Shown here in pieces: positions 1 to 7,521 of a DNA stretch of 20,211 nucleotides; the stretch's first letter is position 1, and the number at the start of each line of letters is the position of its first letter. Below the pieces are notes generated by a model that worked only from the letters and a program-made list of their open reading frames with translations, searched no databases and was not told the DNA's origin. Both the position numbers and the translations under genes were made by a program. The DNA comes from PeH17 sp964414925 (GTDB lineage: Bacteria; Bacillota; Clostridia; Christensenellales; CAG-138), in NCBI GenBank assembly GCA_964414925.1, contig CAYPXV010000021.1, positions 1-20,211 of the forward strand. The letters are read 5' to 3'.

Positions 1-42
1 ATTTCGGGTGTTTGATACATTTTTTGATTGAAAAATCGAAAT

Positions 43-435
43 TTAGCGCTTGCTGAACTGAGGTGCACGACGAGCAGCCTTCAAGCCGTACTTCTTTCTT
101 TCTTTCATTCTGGGATCGCGAGTAAGGAAACCTGCTCTCTTAAGAACGGGACGATAATCGGAATCCGCATCAAGCAACGCACGGGAAATGCCGTGACGGA
201 TTGCACCGGCCTGACCTGTGTAACCGCCGCCGTAAACGTTCACAAGAACGTCAAACTTACCGACAGTCTTGGTAAGCTCAAGAGGAGCACGAACGATCAT
301 CTTGAGGGTTTCATAACCAAAGTAGTCGTCGAGATCTCTCTTGTTGATAACGATTTTGCCTGTACCGGGAACGAGACGTACACGTGCGACAGAACTTTTA
401 CGTCTGCCGGTTCCTAAAAACTGAGTAGTTGTCAT
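43..435 (-). CDS. rpsI: 30S ribosomal protein S9
   Basis: Small-subunit ribosomal protein S9, 130 residues, the usual length for the family. It binds 16S rRNA in the head of the 30S subunit, and its C-terminal tail reaches the P site. The N-terminal FLGTGRRKSSVARVRL block, the GGGYTGQAGAIRHGISRAL segment and the basic tail ending in QFSKR are the family hallmarks and are all visible. It is co-transcribed with and lies just downstream of rplM (21-base gap), in the near-universal rplM-rpsI order. An AAGGAG Shine-Dalgarno sits about 8 bases before the ATG. Only 42 bases remain beyond the stop codon in the window, so the operon end is not seen clearly. Confidence 0.98.
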   Translation of the reverse strand: MTTTQFLGTGRRKSSVARVRLVPGTGKIVINKRDLDDYFGYETLKMIVRAPLELTKTVGKFDVLVNVYGGGYTGQAGAIRHGISRALLDADSDYRPVLKRAGFLTRDPRMKERKKYGLKAARRAPQFSKR

Positions 436-456
436 GATAAAAATCTCCTTCCCAAA

Positions 457-888
457 TTACTTCAATACAAGAACTTCGGGCTTCTGAGCTTCATGCTTGT
501 GGTTAGGTCCGGCGTAAATACGAACCTTAGTAAGCATCTGCCTGCCAAGAGGTCCTTTGGGCATCATACGACGAATTGCTTCGTAAAGAAGGAACTCGGG
601 CTTCTTTGCCAAAAGTTCACGATACTTAGTCTGCTTTAATCCGCCGGGATAACCGGTGTGATGATAGTAGATCTTCTGATCAAGCTTGTTGCCTGTCATA
701 ACGATTTTGTCCGCATTGATGATGATAACGTGATCACCGCAGTCAACGTGGGGGGTAAAAATGGGCTTATTCTTGCCACGAAGTATAGAAGCAACCTGAG
801 ATGCGAGACGACCGAGCACCATGCCTTCTGCGTCTACAACGTACCACTTACGCTCCATGGTCTCTGCTTTTGCCATATAGCTTTTCAT
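457..888 (-). CDS. rplM: 50S ribosomal protein L13
   Basis: Large-subunit ribosomal protein L13, 143 residues, full length. It is an early-assembly 23S rRNA-binding protein. The N-terminus (MAKAETMERKWYVVDAEG), GRLASQVASILRGKNKP, the YYHHTGYPGGLK motif and the RRMMPKGPLGRQML motif are family signatures. I chose the ATG at 886-888 because GGAGG lies 7 bases upstream. A second ATG five bases further upstream is out of frame. It is the first gene of a two-gene operon with rpsI and is preceded by a ~100-nt untranslated leader and a strong promoter. Confidence 0.98.
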   Translation of the reverse strand: MKSYMAKAETMERKWYVVDAEGMVLGRLASQVASILRGKNKPIFTPHVDCGDHVIIINADKIVMTGNKLDQKIYYHHTGYPGGLKQTKYRELLAKKPEFLLYEAIRRMMPKGPLGRQMLTKVRIYAGPNHKHEAQKPEVLVLK

Positions 889-990
889 GCCATGTCCTCC
901 AAGAGTATGTAGAATTTCTTAATTGTTCGCTAAGATTTCCGACAACGGACGGGGCTGGTGACCGCAATCCTCCACCATAAGCAAAGCACG
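889..990 (-). promoter_or_regulatory. Candidate L13 ribosomal-protein leader RNA
   Basis: The ~100 bases between the inferred transcription start (near 990) and rplM are untranslated and much more GC-rich than the flanking spacer. On the minus strand a 5-bp stem TGGTG/CACCA (973-977 with 956-960) encloses a 12-base loop. It is followed by a C/G-rich segment ending in GTTGTCGG. Firmicutes rplM-rpsI operons are known to carry an autoregulatory 'L13 leader' in this position. I assign it from position, length and structure potential, not from a model match. Confidence 0.55.
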
Positions 991-996
991 ATGAAG

Positions 997-1025
997 ATTC
1001 TAACTTATTAATCCGTTTTTGTCAA
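997..1025 (-). promoter_or_regulatory. Sigma-A type promoter for rplM-rpsI
   Basis: Reading the minus strand, TTGACA (1020-1025, perfect -35) is separated by exactly 17 bases from TAGAAT (997-1002, 5 of 6 for the -10). This predicts transcription starting near position 990 and running into the rplM leader. It is the clearest promoter in the window. Confidence 0.85.
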
Positions 1026-1150
1026 GTGTTTATTTTGATTTTTATGCCCCGAAACGCAAATATATTTACTTCCCGAAAAGAAATGACGATTTATATCCGA
1101 GAGGTATTTATTTTTTTTAAAGATTATGATAAAATAGCTCCCAATAAGTG

Positions 1151-1170
1151 TGTGAACGCTTGTTTACACA
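1151..1170. promoter_or_regulatory. Imperfect palindrome ahead of glycosylation operon
   Basis: TGTGAAC (1151-1157) faces GTTTACACA (1162-1170) across GCTT. TGTG pairs with CACA and AAC with GTT, leaving a TA bulge. It sits between a possible -10 (TATGAT, 1125-1130) and the Shine-Dalgarno of the first glycosyltransferase gene, a plausible operator position. No good -35 is seen for that -10. The function is inferred only. Confidence 0.3.
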
Positions 1171-1189
1171 AAAGGAAAGGAGATTTAAA

Positions 1190-2659
1190 ATGAGTATTCC
1201 TTCTTCGGTAACACCGACTGTCTTCCCGACAGAACACATACTCATAGTAACACTGTTGTCATTTGTTGCTTATTTGCTTATTGCGGCATTTTATTCTTCA
1301 ATAAAACAAAAAAATGCTTTGCTGAACAACGGTGCAATTGACAAGGACGATAAGCTTACCGTTGCATGGGTGCTTGTTGCGGCATTTGCTTTAAGAGTGG
1401 TTCTTTCTCACTACATTGTCGGTCATGCTTTTGACATACGCTGTTTCGTATTGTGGGGTGACAGAGCTGCGTCACAGCCTCTTTCTACCTTTTATACAGG
1501 TGGATTTGCGGACTATCCCCCGGGTTATATCTACATCCTCGGACTGATGTCCAAAATTTCATCGCTTTTAGGTCATTCGGTCTATCTGGCAGACGGAAGC
1601 TATGACCTTGTGAATGTACTTTTGATTAAACTGCCCAGCATTTTGGCTGACCTTGCAGCATCGTATCTCGTTTATAAGCTTGCAAGAAAGAAGCTTCGCT
1701 TTGCTCCTTCGGTGGCATTGATGGCTCTGGCTGCGTTTAATCCTGTTTTCCCCTACATTTCGGGCGCATGGGGACAAATCGATATGATTTTATCATTTCT
1801 TCTTGTTTGTTCCGCTTTGCTTCTTATTAATAATAAGCCCATCTGGTCAGGTGTTGTTTACGGTTTTTCAATTTTGATGAAACCTCAGGCATTGATGATG
1901 GGACCACTGCTTGCGCTTGCCTTTATTCTGTACATCTTTGATGATAATTTCTTCACTGCTTTCGGGATAAAGTGTAAGGACAGTAGGGGGAAAAGATTTT
2001 TAAAAACCGTTATCGCCGTTATTTGTGCATGTACAATGATTGTCGTTACCGCTCTCCCGTTCGGCTCGGAGGAAATGCCGTGGTATGAAATCATCCTTCA
2101 AAAGTACCTGGGAACCGCCACCTCGTATGACTATGCAACCATTAACGCCTATAATTTCTTTGCTCTTATCGGTGCTAACTGGAAAAAAGTCGGAGATATT
2201 GCTTTCCTCGGAATAAGCTATGAAGCTATGGGAATTGTAGGTATGGTTTTCAGCGTGGGATTCAGTGCGCTCACTTTCATCATCGGAAGAAAGAAAAACA
2301 GGGGTGCTTTTTTCCTCTCCGCTGCCTACTTATTCGCATCCATCTTTACTATAGGACACTATATGCATGAAAGATACATCGTTCCCGTTCTGCTGATGCT
2401 TATCGTTGCGTACATCTACTATTCGGATAAGCGACTGTTGTACTTGGCTGTAGGGTATACGCTGCCTATTTTCCTGAATTGTATTTGCGCTTTTTACTAC
2501 GGTCAATTGACTTCGTACAGGCTTTATTGGGATGAAAGACTTGTGACAGATTGTTCGGTCATGATTGTATTGGCATTCTGTTACTTTACTTTTGTTATTG
2601 TCAAAATCATGTTAAAGGATAAAGTTAAGGAAGATGTATTTCTACCTGAAACAAACTGA
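1190..2659 (+). CDS. Gpi18-like GT-C family glycosyltransferase
   Basis: Polytopic membrane protein of 489 residues with roughly a dozen hydrophobic segments, resembling the Gpi18/PIG-V-like mannosyltransferase group of GT-C enzymes. These transfer sugars from a polyprenyl-phosphate donor on the outer face of the membrane. Early in the protein FDIRCFVLWGDRAA and then FADYPPGYIYIL lie in the first extracytoplasmic loop, where GT-C enzymes keep their acidic catalytic residue and aromatic/proline motif. GAWGQIDM and MKPQALMM match later conserved loops. I start at ATG 1190, which has AAAGGAGA just upstream, rather than the in-frame start at 1148, which lies before that SD. It is the first gene of an operon; the next begins 12 bases after its stop. 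Donor and acceptor are not predictable from sequence. Confidence 0.8.
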   Translation: MSIPSSVTPTVFPTEHILIVTLLSFVAYLLIAAFYSSIKQKNALLNNGAIDKDDKLTVAWVLVAAFALRVVLSHYIVGHAFDIRCFVLWGDRAASQPLSTFYTGGFADYPPGYIYILGLMSKISSLLGHSVYLADGSYDLVNVLLIKLPSILADLAASYLVYKLARKKLRFAPSVALMALAAFNPVFPYISGAWGQIDMILSFLLVCSALLLINNKPIWSGVVYGFSILMKPQALMMGPLLALAFILYIFDDNFFTAFGIKCKDSRGKRFLKTVIAVICACTMIVVTALPFGSEEMPWYEIILQKYLGTATSYDYATINAYNFFALIGANWKKVGDIAFLGISYEAMGIVGMVFSVGFSALTFIIGRKKNRGAFFLSAAYLFASIFTIGHYMHERYIVPVLLMLIVAYIYYSDKRLLYLAVGYTLPIFLNCICAFYYGQLTSYRLYWDERLVTDCSVMIVLAFCYFTFVIVKIMLKDKVKEDVFLPETN

Positions 2660-2671
2660 AAGGAGTAAAAA

Positions 2672-5449
2672 ATGTTTCATCGTAAAAGCATACTTGTAAT
2701 TATTTTTGCACTCATTGTCGCTCTGTGCTTTTCTTCGATAGCAGTTGTCGCCGACGGTGATAATTTAGCGAAGAACGGAGACTTTGAGAAACTAAATTCG
2801 GATGGATTGCCGAAAAACTGGACCTTTAAAGCCTACTATGAAGATGGAAATGTTTCTTCGTACTGTGTCGAAAATGACTCACAACGCGGAAATGTCGTGA
2901 AAATCACAAATAACCAAGAAAACGATGCCAGATTCTACCAGTCTGTTTCGGTTAAACCCGGCAAAACATATAAAATCAGTTGCTACGTTAAGACCCAAAA
3001 TGTTTCGGGTGACGTCGGAGCTAACATAGGTTTTGAAGCTATTGCCACAAGAAGTTCCGGTGTAATCGGTACTTCCGATTGGACTTATATTGAAATAATC
3101 GCTACGGCGGGAGATAAACAAAAATCGGTTGACATCGGCATAAGACTCGGCGGATTCGGCGCAACCTGTACAGGTACGGCATGGTTTGATGATTTTCAAG
3201 TCGTCGAAACGTCTTCGACTGCAAATGCAGTAAGCATGGGTACTTCTTCAAATTCAAGCAGCAATAAAAACGATAACTCGTCAAGCTCCACAGTGTCAAG
3301 CTCTGAATATAACGAGGTTACAGCAAGAACCAAAATGGCAATAATTATGCTTTCGGTCTTTATTATTGCGCCCGTGGCAATTTATTTCCTGTTAGGCTAC
3401 GAACATTCGAATTCAAAACGTATGAAGAATCCGTATCCCAAAACCCAGGCTCAGCTTGCTCCGTCAATCTTTGACACGACCCCCAGTCTGCCCGATAAGA
3501 CGGATACCAAACTTCATTATACGAAGAAGGATTGGATTTTTGTAATCGGCTTGACCGTATTGTACACTTTCGTTGCCCTGATTAATCTGGGTTCATTGAA
3601 GGCAACCGAAAGTTATTGGGAAGGTTCAAACGGTGCTACGGCCACGATTTATTTCAATGAACCTGTTGTTGTAAACCGAATGACTCAAAACAGCGGCATA
3701 TCGAACGATTCGTCATATACCGTCACATCCGATAACGGTGCATCGTTCAGCTACGATGTCGAGTACGGTGCTATGTACCGTTGGTCACAGGTGACAGGCG
3801 CAAGCGGTTCGTCAATAAAACCTTTCGGCGATCAAAAGACTTCTTCCGTTACAGTCAGCGTAACCAAGGGTAAGGTGGTCTTAAATGAGATTGCATTTTT
3901 CGATGCGGAAGGAAATATTATTTCGGTTTATGCAAATGACGAAAATTCAAACTTGTTGATAGATGAACAGGAGTCTGCATCCGAATACCGTAACGCCATG
4001 ACAGGCATGTACTTCGATGAACTGTACCACGCAAGAACCGCATATGAAGGACTTCACGGTATGTCGATTTATGAGTGGACACATCCTCCTCTCGGAAAAC
4101 AACTTATAAGCATCGGTATAGCTATTTTCGGAATGTCGCCCTTCGGGTGGCGCATAATCGGTACGCTGTTCGGTGCTGCTATGATTCCCGTAATGTACGC
4201 ATTCGGGAAACGTCTTTTTGGTGGAAGATCCGAGCTTGCATTGCTGGCGGCAGGTCTTTTGGCTTTTGACTTCATGCACTTCTCTCAAACGAGAATCGCC
4301 ACAATCGATACTTACGGTGTGTTCTTTAATCTGTGCATGACCTACTATATGTATAAATTCATAAAGATGGATTTGGGCGATGATTTCAAATCCACATTGC
4401 TTCCGCTTGCACTTTCAGGTATCTTCTTCGGAATAGGTTGTTCAAGCAAATGGATTTGTATTTATACAGGTGCGGCACTTGCCGTAATGTTCTTTACAAA
4501 GCTTATCACTCTTTGGATAAAGGCTCATAAAATCAACGAGAAGGTTAAGGCAAAGGGATATTCGCAGGCGGAAATGCAGCATCCTGCAATTCAAAACGCA
4601 AAGAAATTTACCGCACGTGCCATTGCAACATGCGCTTATTGCGTCATATTCTTTGTCATAGTTCCTGTAATGATTTACATGGCTTCATATGTCCCGTATT
4701 GGAAGGGTGAATGGAAGCAGAGTGCTATAGACAAAAAAGTAAATATGCTCCATGCAACAGGTCAGCTGGCTCAGGATGAAACTGCAGGTGAGGAGATTCT
4801 CACTTTCTCCGACAAAGCCAAAGCTTATGTAAACGGTGTTATTAAAAACCAGAAAGATATGTACAGCTACCATAGCGGTCTTGAAGCAACACATAGCTAT
4901 CAGTCCTCGTGGTATGAGTGGCCTTTGAGCAATCGTCCGGTCTGGTTCTATCTGGGGCAGGATGCAGACTCTACTAAGGCAGGCACTATAAGTACATTCG
5001 GTAATCCCGTTGTTTGGTGGGCTTGCTTTATAGGTACCTTGACATTGGTTCGGATGTTCCTTCGCGGAAGAATCAAACTCAATAATGAAGTGTTCTTCAT
5101 CCTGGTTTCAATGGCATCCGCTATTTTGCCATGGATGTTGGTATCAAGATGCGTATTCCTGTATCACTATTTTGCAACGGTTCCGTTCATAATACTTGCC
5201 TCGGTTTATGTACTGAAACATTACGAGGATAAGTATTATTACTTCGAACTTGAAGACGGTGCTGCTTTACCGAATAAAAAGAAGGGAATACTGGCAGTAA
5301 AATGGGTATGGCTTGCGCTTGCGGTCGTTCTGTTTGCCATTTACTATCCCGTTATCAGCGGATTACATGTCAGCAAAAGTTACATCAAAGCCTTGCAGCT
5401 TTTGCCTACATGGACTTTCCTCGGCTCATGGCCCGTTGCTTTTAAATAA
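2672..5449 (+). CDS. PMT-family glycosyltransferase with N-terminal carbohydrate-binding-like module
   Basis: A 925-residue membrane enzyme of the protein O-mannosyltransferase (PMT) superfamily, which uses polyprenyl-phosphate sugars outside the membrane. The order is: signal peptide (about 1-27); a beta-rich domain (about 30-185) beginning NLAKNGDFE and resembling CBM4/9-type carbohydrate-binding modules; a Ser/Asn-rich linker; a membrane segment (about 224-245); a cytoplasmic linker; a second membrane segment (about 288-308); a second extracytoplasmic beta-rich stretch (about 310-435); then the PMT core. The core shows YFDELYHARTAYEG (D449, E450, the likely catalytic pair), HPPLGK (471-476), QTRIATID, and near the C-terminus WYEWPLSNRPVWFY and YHYFATVPF. 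The SD AAAGGAGT is well placed. Typical bacterial PMTs lack the two added modules. A role in glycosylating surface proteins or polymers is inferred. Confidence 0.85.
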   Translation: MFHRKSILVIIFALIVALCFSSIAVVADGDNLAKNGDFEKLNSDGLPKNWTFKAYYEDGNVSSYCVENDSQRGNVVKITNNQENDARFYQSVSVKPGKTYKISCYVKTQNVSGDVGANIGFEAIATRSSGVIGTSDWTYIEIIATAGDKQKSVDIGIRLGGFGATCTGTAWFDDFQVVETSSTANAVSMGTSSNSSSNKNDNSSSSTVSSSEYNEVTARTKMAIIMLSVFIIAPVAIYFLLGYEHSNSKRMKNPYPKTQAQLAPSIFDTTPSLPDKTDTKLHYTKKDWIFVIGLTVLYTFVALINLGSLKATESYWEGSNGATATIYFNEPVVVNRMTQNSGISNDSSYTVTSDNGASFSYDVEYGAMYRWSQVTGASGSSIKPFGDQKTSSVTVSVTKGKVVLNEIAFFDAEGNIISVYANDENSNLLIDEQESASEYRNAMTGMYFDELYHARTAYEGLHGMSIYEWTHPPLGKQLISIGIAIFGMSPFGWRIIGTLFGAAMIPVMYAFGKRLFGGRSELALLAAGLLAFDFMHFSQTRIATIDTYGVFFNLCMTYYMYKFIKMDLGDDFKSTLLPLALSGIFFGIGCSSKWICIYTGAALAVMFFTKLITLWIKAHKINEKVKAKGYSQAEMQHPAIQNAKKFTARAIATCAYCVIFFVIVPVMIYMASYVPYWKGEWKQSAIDKKVNMLHATGQLAQDETAGEEILTFSDKAKAYVNGVIKNQKDMYSYHSGLEATHSYQSSWYEWPLSNRPVWFYLGQDADSTKAGTISTFGNPVVWWACFIGTLTLVRMFLRGRIKLNNEVFFILVSMASAILPWMLVSRCVFLYHYFATVPFIILASVYVLKHYEDKYYYFELEDGAALPNKKKGILAVKWVWLALAVVLFAIYYPVISGLHVSKSYIKALQLLPTWTFLGSWPVAFK

Positions 5450-5467
5450 TAAAGTGTGAGGTGCGAT

Positions 5468-5917
5468 ATGGAAAAACGTAGTTTCTTGCAATTTATAAAA
5501 TTTGCATTGGTGGGCTTGAGTAATACCATCATCGATATAATCGTTTCCTTCATACTTAATGCCATTTTCAATTGGTATTATGTTGCAAAGGTGATAGGCT
5601 ATTGCTGCGGTATCTTGAACAGCTACTTGCTCAACAGCAGATGGACATTTAAAACCGAACGTCGAAATGACATAAGAGAGAAGCTTACTTTTGTTGCCGT
5701 AAACCTCGTCGTTCTGCTTATTTCCCTGCTCCTGATGTACCTTGCATCGGATAAAGTATGGAATCTGACAGGTTGGTGGGAGACACTTCCGCTTCCCGAA
5801 TTTGTCCTGAAATTGGTGGATGGAGAGCGTTTCTGCACACTTATTTCAACGGTTATTTGTATCGTTATAAACTTTGTGGGAAATAAACTTTTCGTATTCA
5901 ACAAAACAAATAATTGA
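5468..5917 (+). CDS. GtrA-like membrane protein
   Basis: A 149-residue protein with four hydrophobic segments and the GtrA family N-terminus: FIKFALVGLSNTIIDIIV followed by KVIGYCCGILNSYLLNSRWTF. GtrA proteins are thought to move polyprenyl-phosphate-linked sugars across the membrane or to assist glycosyltransferases. The extracytoplasmic loop (about 100-125) is longer than the minimal family form. I place the start at ATG 5468, six bases after GAGG, rather than at an in-frame GTG at 5456 that precedes that SD. It lies 18 bases after the PMT-like gene, consistent with supplying lipid-linked donor to the two preceding transferases. The gene ends just before a strong hairpin. Confidence 0.85.
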   Translation: MEKRSFLQFIKFALVGLSNTIIDIIVSFILNAIFNWYYVAKVIGYCCGILNSYLLNSRWTFKTERRNDIREKLTFVAVNLVVLLISLLLMYLASDKVWNLTGWWETLPLPEFVLKLVDGERFCTLISTVICIVINFVGNKLFVFNKTNN

Positions 5918-5924
5918 TTCTTTA

Positions 5925-5960
5925 TGCCGAACGGTTCTGTGCCGTTCGGCAAATTCCCTT
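5925..5960 (+). terminator. Hairpin terminator after glycosylation operon
   Basis: A perfect 10-bp GC-rich stem TGCCGAACGG (5925-5934) / CCGTTCGGCA (5942-5951) with a 7-base loop begins 7 bases after the GtrA stop codon. The following AAATTCCCTTTTAT is only partly T-rich, so termination strength is uncertain, but it separates the glycosylation operon from comM. Confidence 0.65.
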
Positions 5961-5988
5961 TTATACACTGATAAAATATGGAGGAAAA

Positions 5989-7521
5989 ATGCTTGCGCGA
6001 ATAAGGAGCTACGGCTTGGTAGGCTTGAACGGATACCCCGTAACGGTTGAGGTAGACCTTACCTTCGGTATGCAAAAATTTGAGGTTGTCGGTCTGCCCG
6101 ATAATGCTATAAAGGAGTCAAGGGAAAGAGTTCGCTCTGCCATTATCAACTCGGGTTATGATTTTCCCGTAATGCGTATTGTCGCAAACTTGGCTCCCGC
6201 AAATGTTAAAAAGGAAGGCTCAATTTACGACTTGCCGATTGCAGTCGGCTTACTGTCCGCCGCTACACAACTGAAAAACATTAATCTGGATGATTGGATA
6301 ATGTTCGGTGAACTTGCTTTGGACGGTTCAGTTCGAGGTGTCAACGGTGCGCTTGCAATGCTCATCGATGCAAAACAGAGGGGATTTACCAAAGTGATTC
6401 TTCCTAAAGAGAATGCAATGGAAAACGTTCACCTTGACGGAGTAACGGTAATTCCCGTCAGCTCTCTTACCGAAACAATGCTCTTTCTTCAAGGTCTTAT
6501 TCAAATCGAACCGCTTCGATTTGCAAAATGGGAACCCAAACAAACAGGCTTTGATGCCGACTTTGCTTGGATAAAAGGACAGCAGGCGGCAAAGCGTGCT
6601 GCGCAAGTCGCTGCCGCAGGCGGACATAACATCCTTTTTATCGGTACTCCCGGTTCGGGAAAAACCATGCTTGCAAGAAGTATTCCGTCAATTTTACCGC
6701 CTCTTTCAAATGAAGAAGCACTGGAAATAACGAAAATCCATTCCGTCTCGGGAATGCTTAAGGGTAATTCGGGTATAGTCTCGCAAAGACCGTTCAGATC
6801 TCCACACCATTCTGCATCGATTCCCTCAATTGTCGGCGGCGGTACGAGAGCTTTGCCCGGAGAAATAAGTCTTGCGCATTATGGTGTTCTGTTTCTGGAC
6901 GAATTTGCTGAATTTCCTAAATCTGTAATAGAAGCACTGCGTCAGCCGATGGAGGATGGGTTTATTTCGGTAACGAGAACTGCCGCAAAAACCGAGTATC
7001 CGGCACAATTTATGCTCGTTACGGCTATGAATCCGTGTCCGTGCGGCAACTACGGCTCAAGAACCAAACAATGCAGATGTTCAAAATTTCAGATAGAACG
7101 CTACATGAATAAAATAAGCGGTCCGGTCCTTGACAGAATCGATATTCATGTTGAAATGATAGATGTTTCATATGACGATATTACGGAAAAGAAGCAGGGA
7201 GAAACCTCTGCCGAAATAAGGGAGAGAGTAACAAGAGCAAGACTTTTGCAGTGTCAAAGATACAAAGATGACGGAATCTTATTTAATGCGCAGCTTAACT
7301 CAAAACTCTTAAACAAATACTGCGTACTTTCTTCCGATGCGGAAAAGCTTTTGCGTATCTCACAAGAAAAATTAGGACTATCTGTAAGGGCATATACCAG
7401 GATTTTGAAGGTAGCAAGAACTATCGCAGACCTTGCAGAGGAAGATACAATTTCGCAAATGTCACTTGCCGAGGCATTGCAATACAGGTCGATAGACGGT
7501 AAATATTGGGGAAGACAATGA
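5989..7521 (+). CDS. comM: YifB/ComM family AAA+ ATPase (Mg-chelatase-like)
   Basis: A 510-residue cytoplasmic ATPase of the YifB/ComM family. In naturally competent bacteria ComM is a hexameric helicase promoting branch migration during integration of incoming DNA. The N-terminal Lon-S5-fold domain has the signature GLPDNAIKESRERVRSAI. The AAA+ core shows Walker A GTPGSGKT (219-226) and Walker B LFLDEFAEF (D304, E305). These are followed by VTAMNPCPCGNYG and the Cys-rich CRCS segment typical of the family, then a C-terminal Mg-chelatase domain with SVRAYTRILKVARTIADL. I use ATG 5989, 5 bases after GGAGG. The frame is open further upstream, but that part crosses the terminator hairpin and lacks family similarity. 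The stop overlaps the dprA start (ATGA), implying translational coupling. Confidence 0.95.
   Translation: MLARIRSYGLVGLNGYPVTVEVDLTFGMQKFEVVGLPDNAIKESRERVRSAIINSGYDFPVMRIVANLAPANVKKEGSIYDLPIAVGLLSAATQLKNINLDDWIMFGELALDGSVRGVNGALAMLIDAKQRGFTKVILPKENAMENVHLDGVTVIPVSSLTETMLFLQGLIQIEPLRFAKWEPKQTGFDADFAWIKGQQAAKRAAQVAAAGGHNILFIGTPGSGKTMLARSIPSILPPLSNEEALEITKIHSVSGMLKGNSGIVSQRPFRSPHHSASIPSIVGGGTRALPGEISLAHYGVLFLDEFAEFPKSVIEALRQPMEDGFISVTRTAAKTEYPAQFMLVTAMNPCPCGNYGSRTKQCRCSKFQIERYMNKISGPVLDRIDIHVEMIDVSYDDITEKKQGETSAEIRERVTRARLLQCQRYKDDGILFNAQLNSKLLNKYCVLSSDAEKLLRISQEKLGLSVRAYTRILKVARTIADLAEEDTISQMSLAEALQYRSIDGKYWGRQ

Noticed and set aside
1..42. rpsI terminator on the minus strand
   Set aside because: ATTTCG/CGAAAT and T/A-run pairings exist, but the stem is short and AT-rich and the window edge cuts the context.
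658..912. Plus-strand frame opposite rplM
   Set aside because: A shadow of the ribosomal protein gene, with no SD and no recognisable product.
1151..1170. Catabolite-responsive (cre) site
   Set aside because: Only about half of the defined cre positions match (TGTGAACGCTTGTT against TGWAANCGNTNWCA), so I list it only as a generic palindrome.
5914..5988. N-terminal extension of ComM
   Set aside because: The open frame continues upstream but crosses the 10-bp terminator hairpin, and the family start with a good SD is at 5989.
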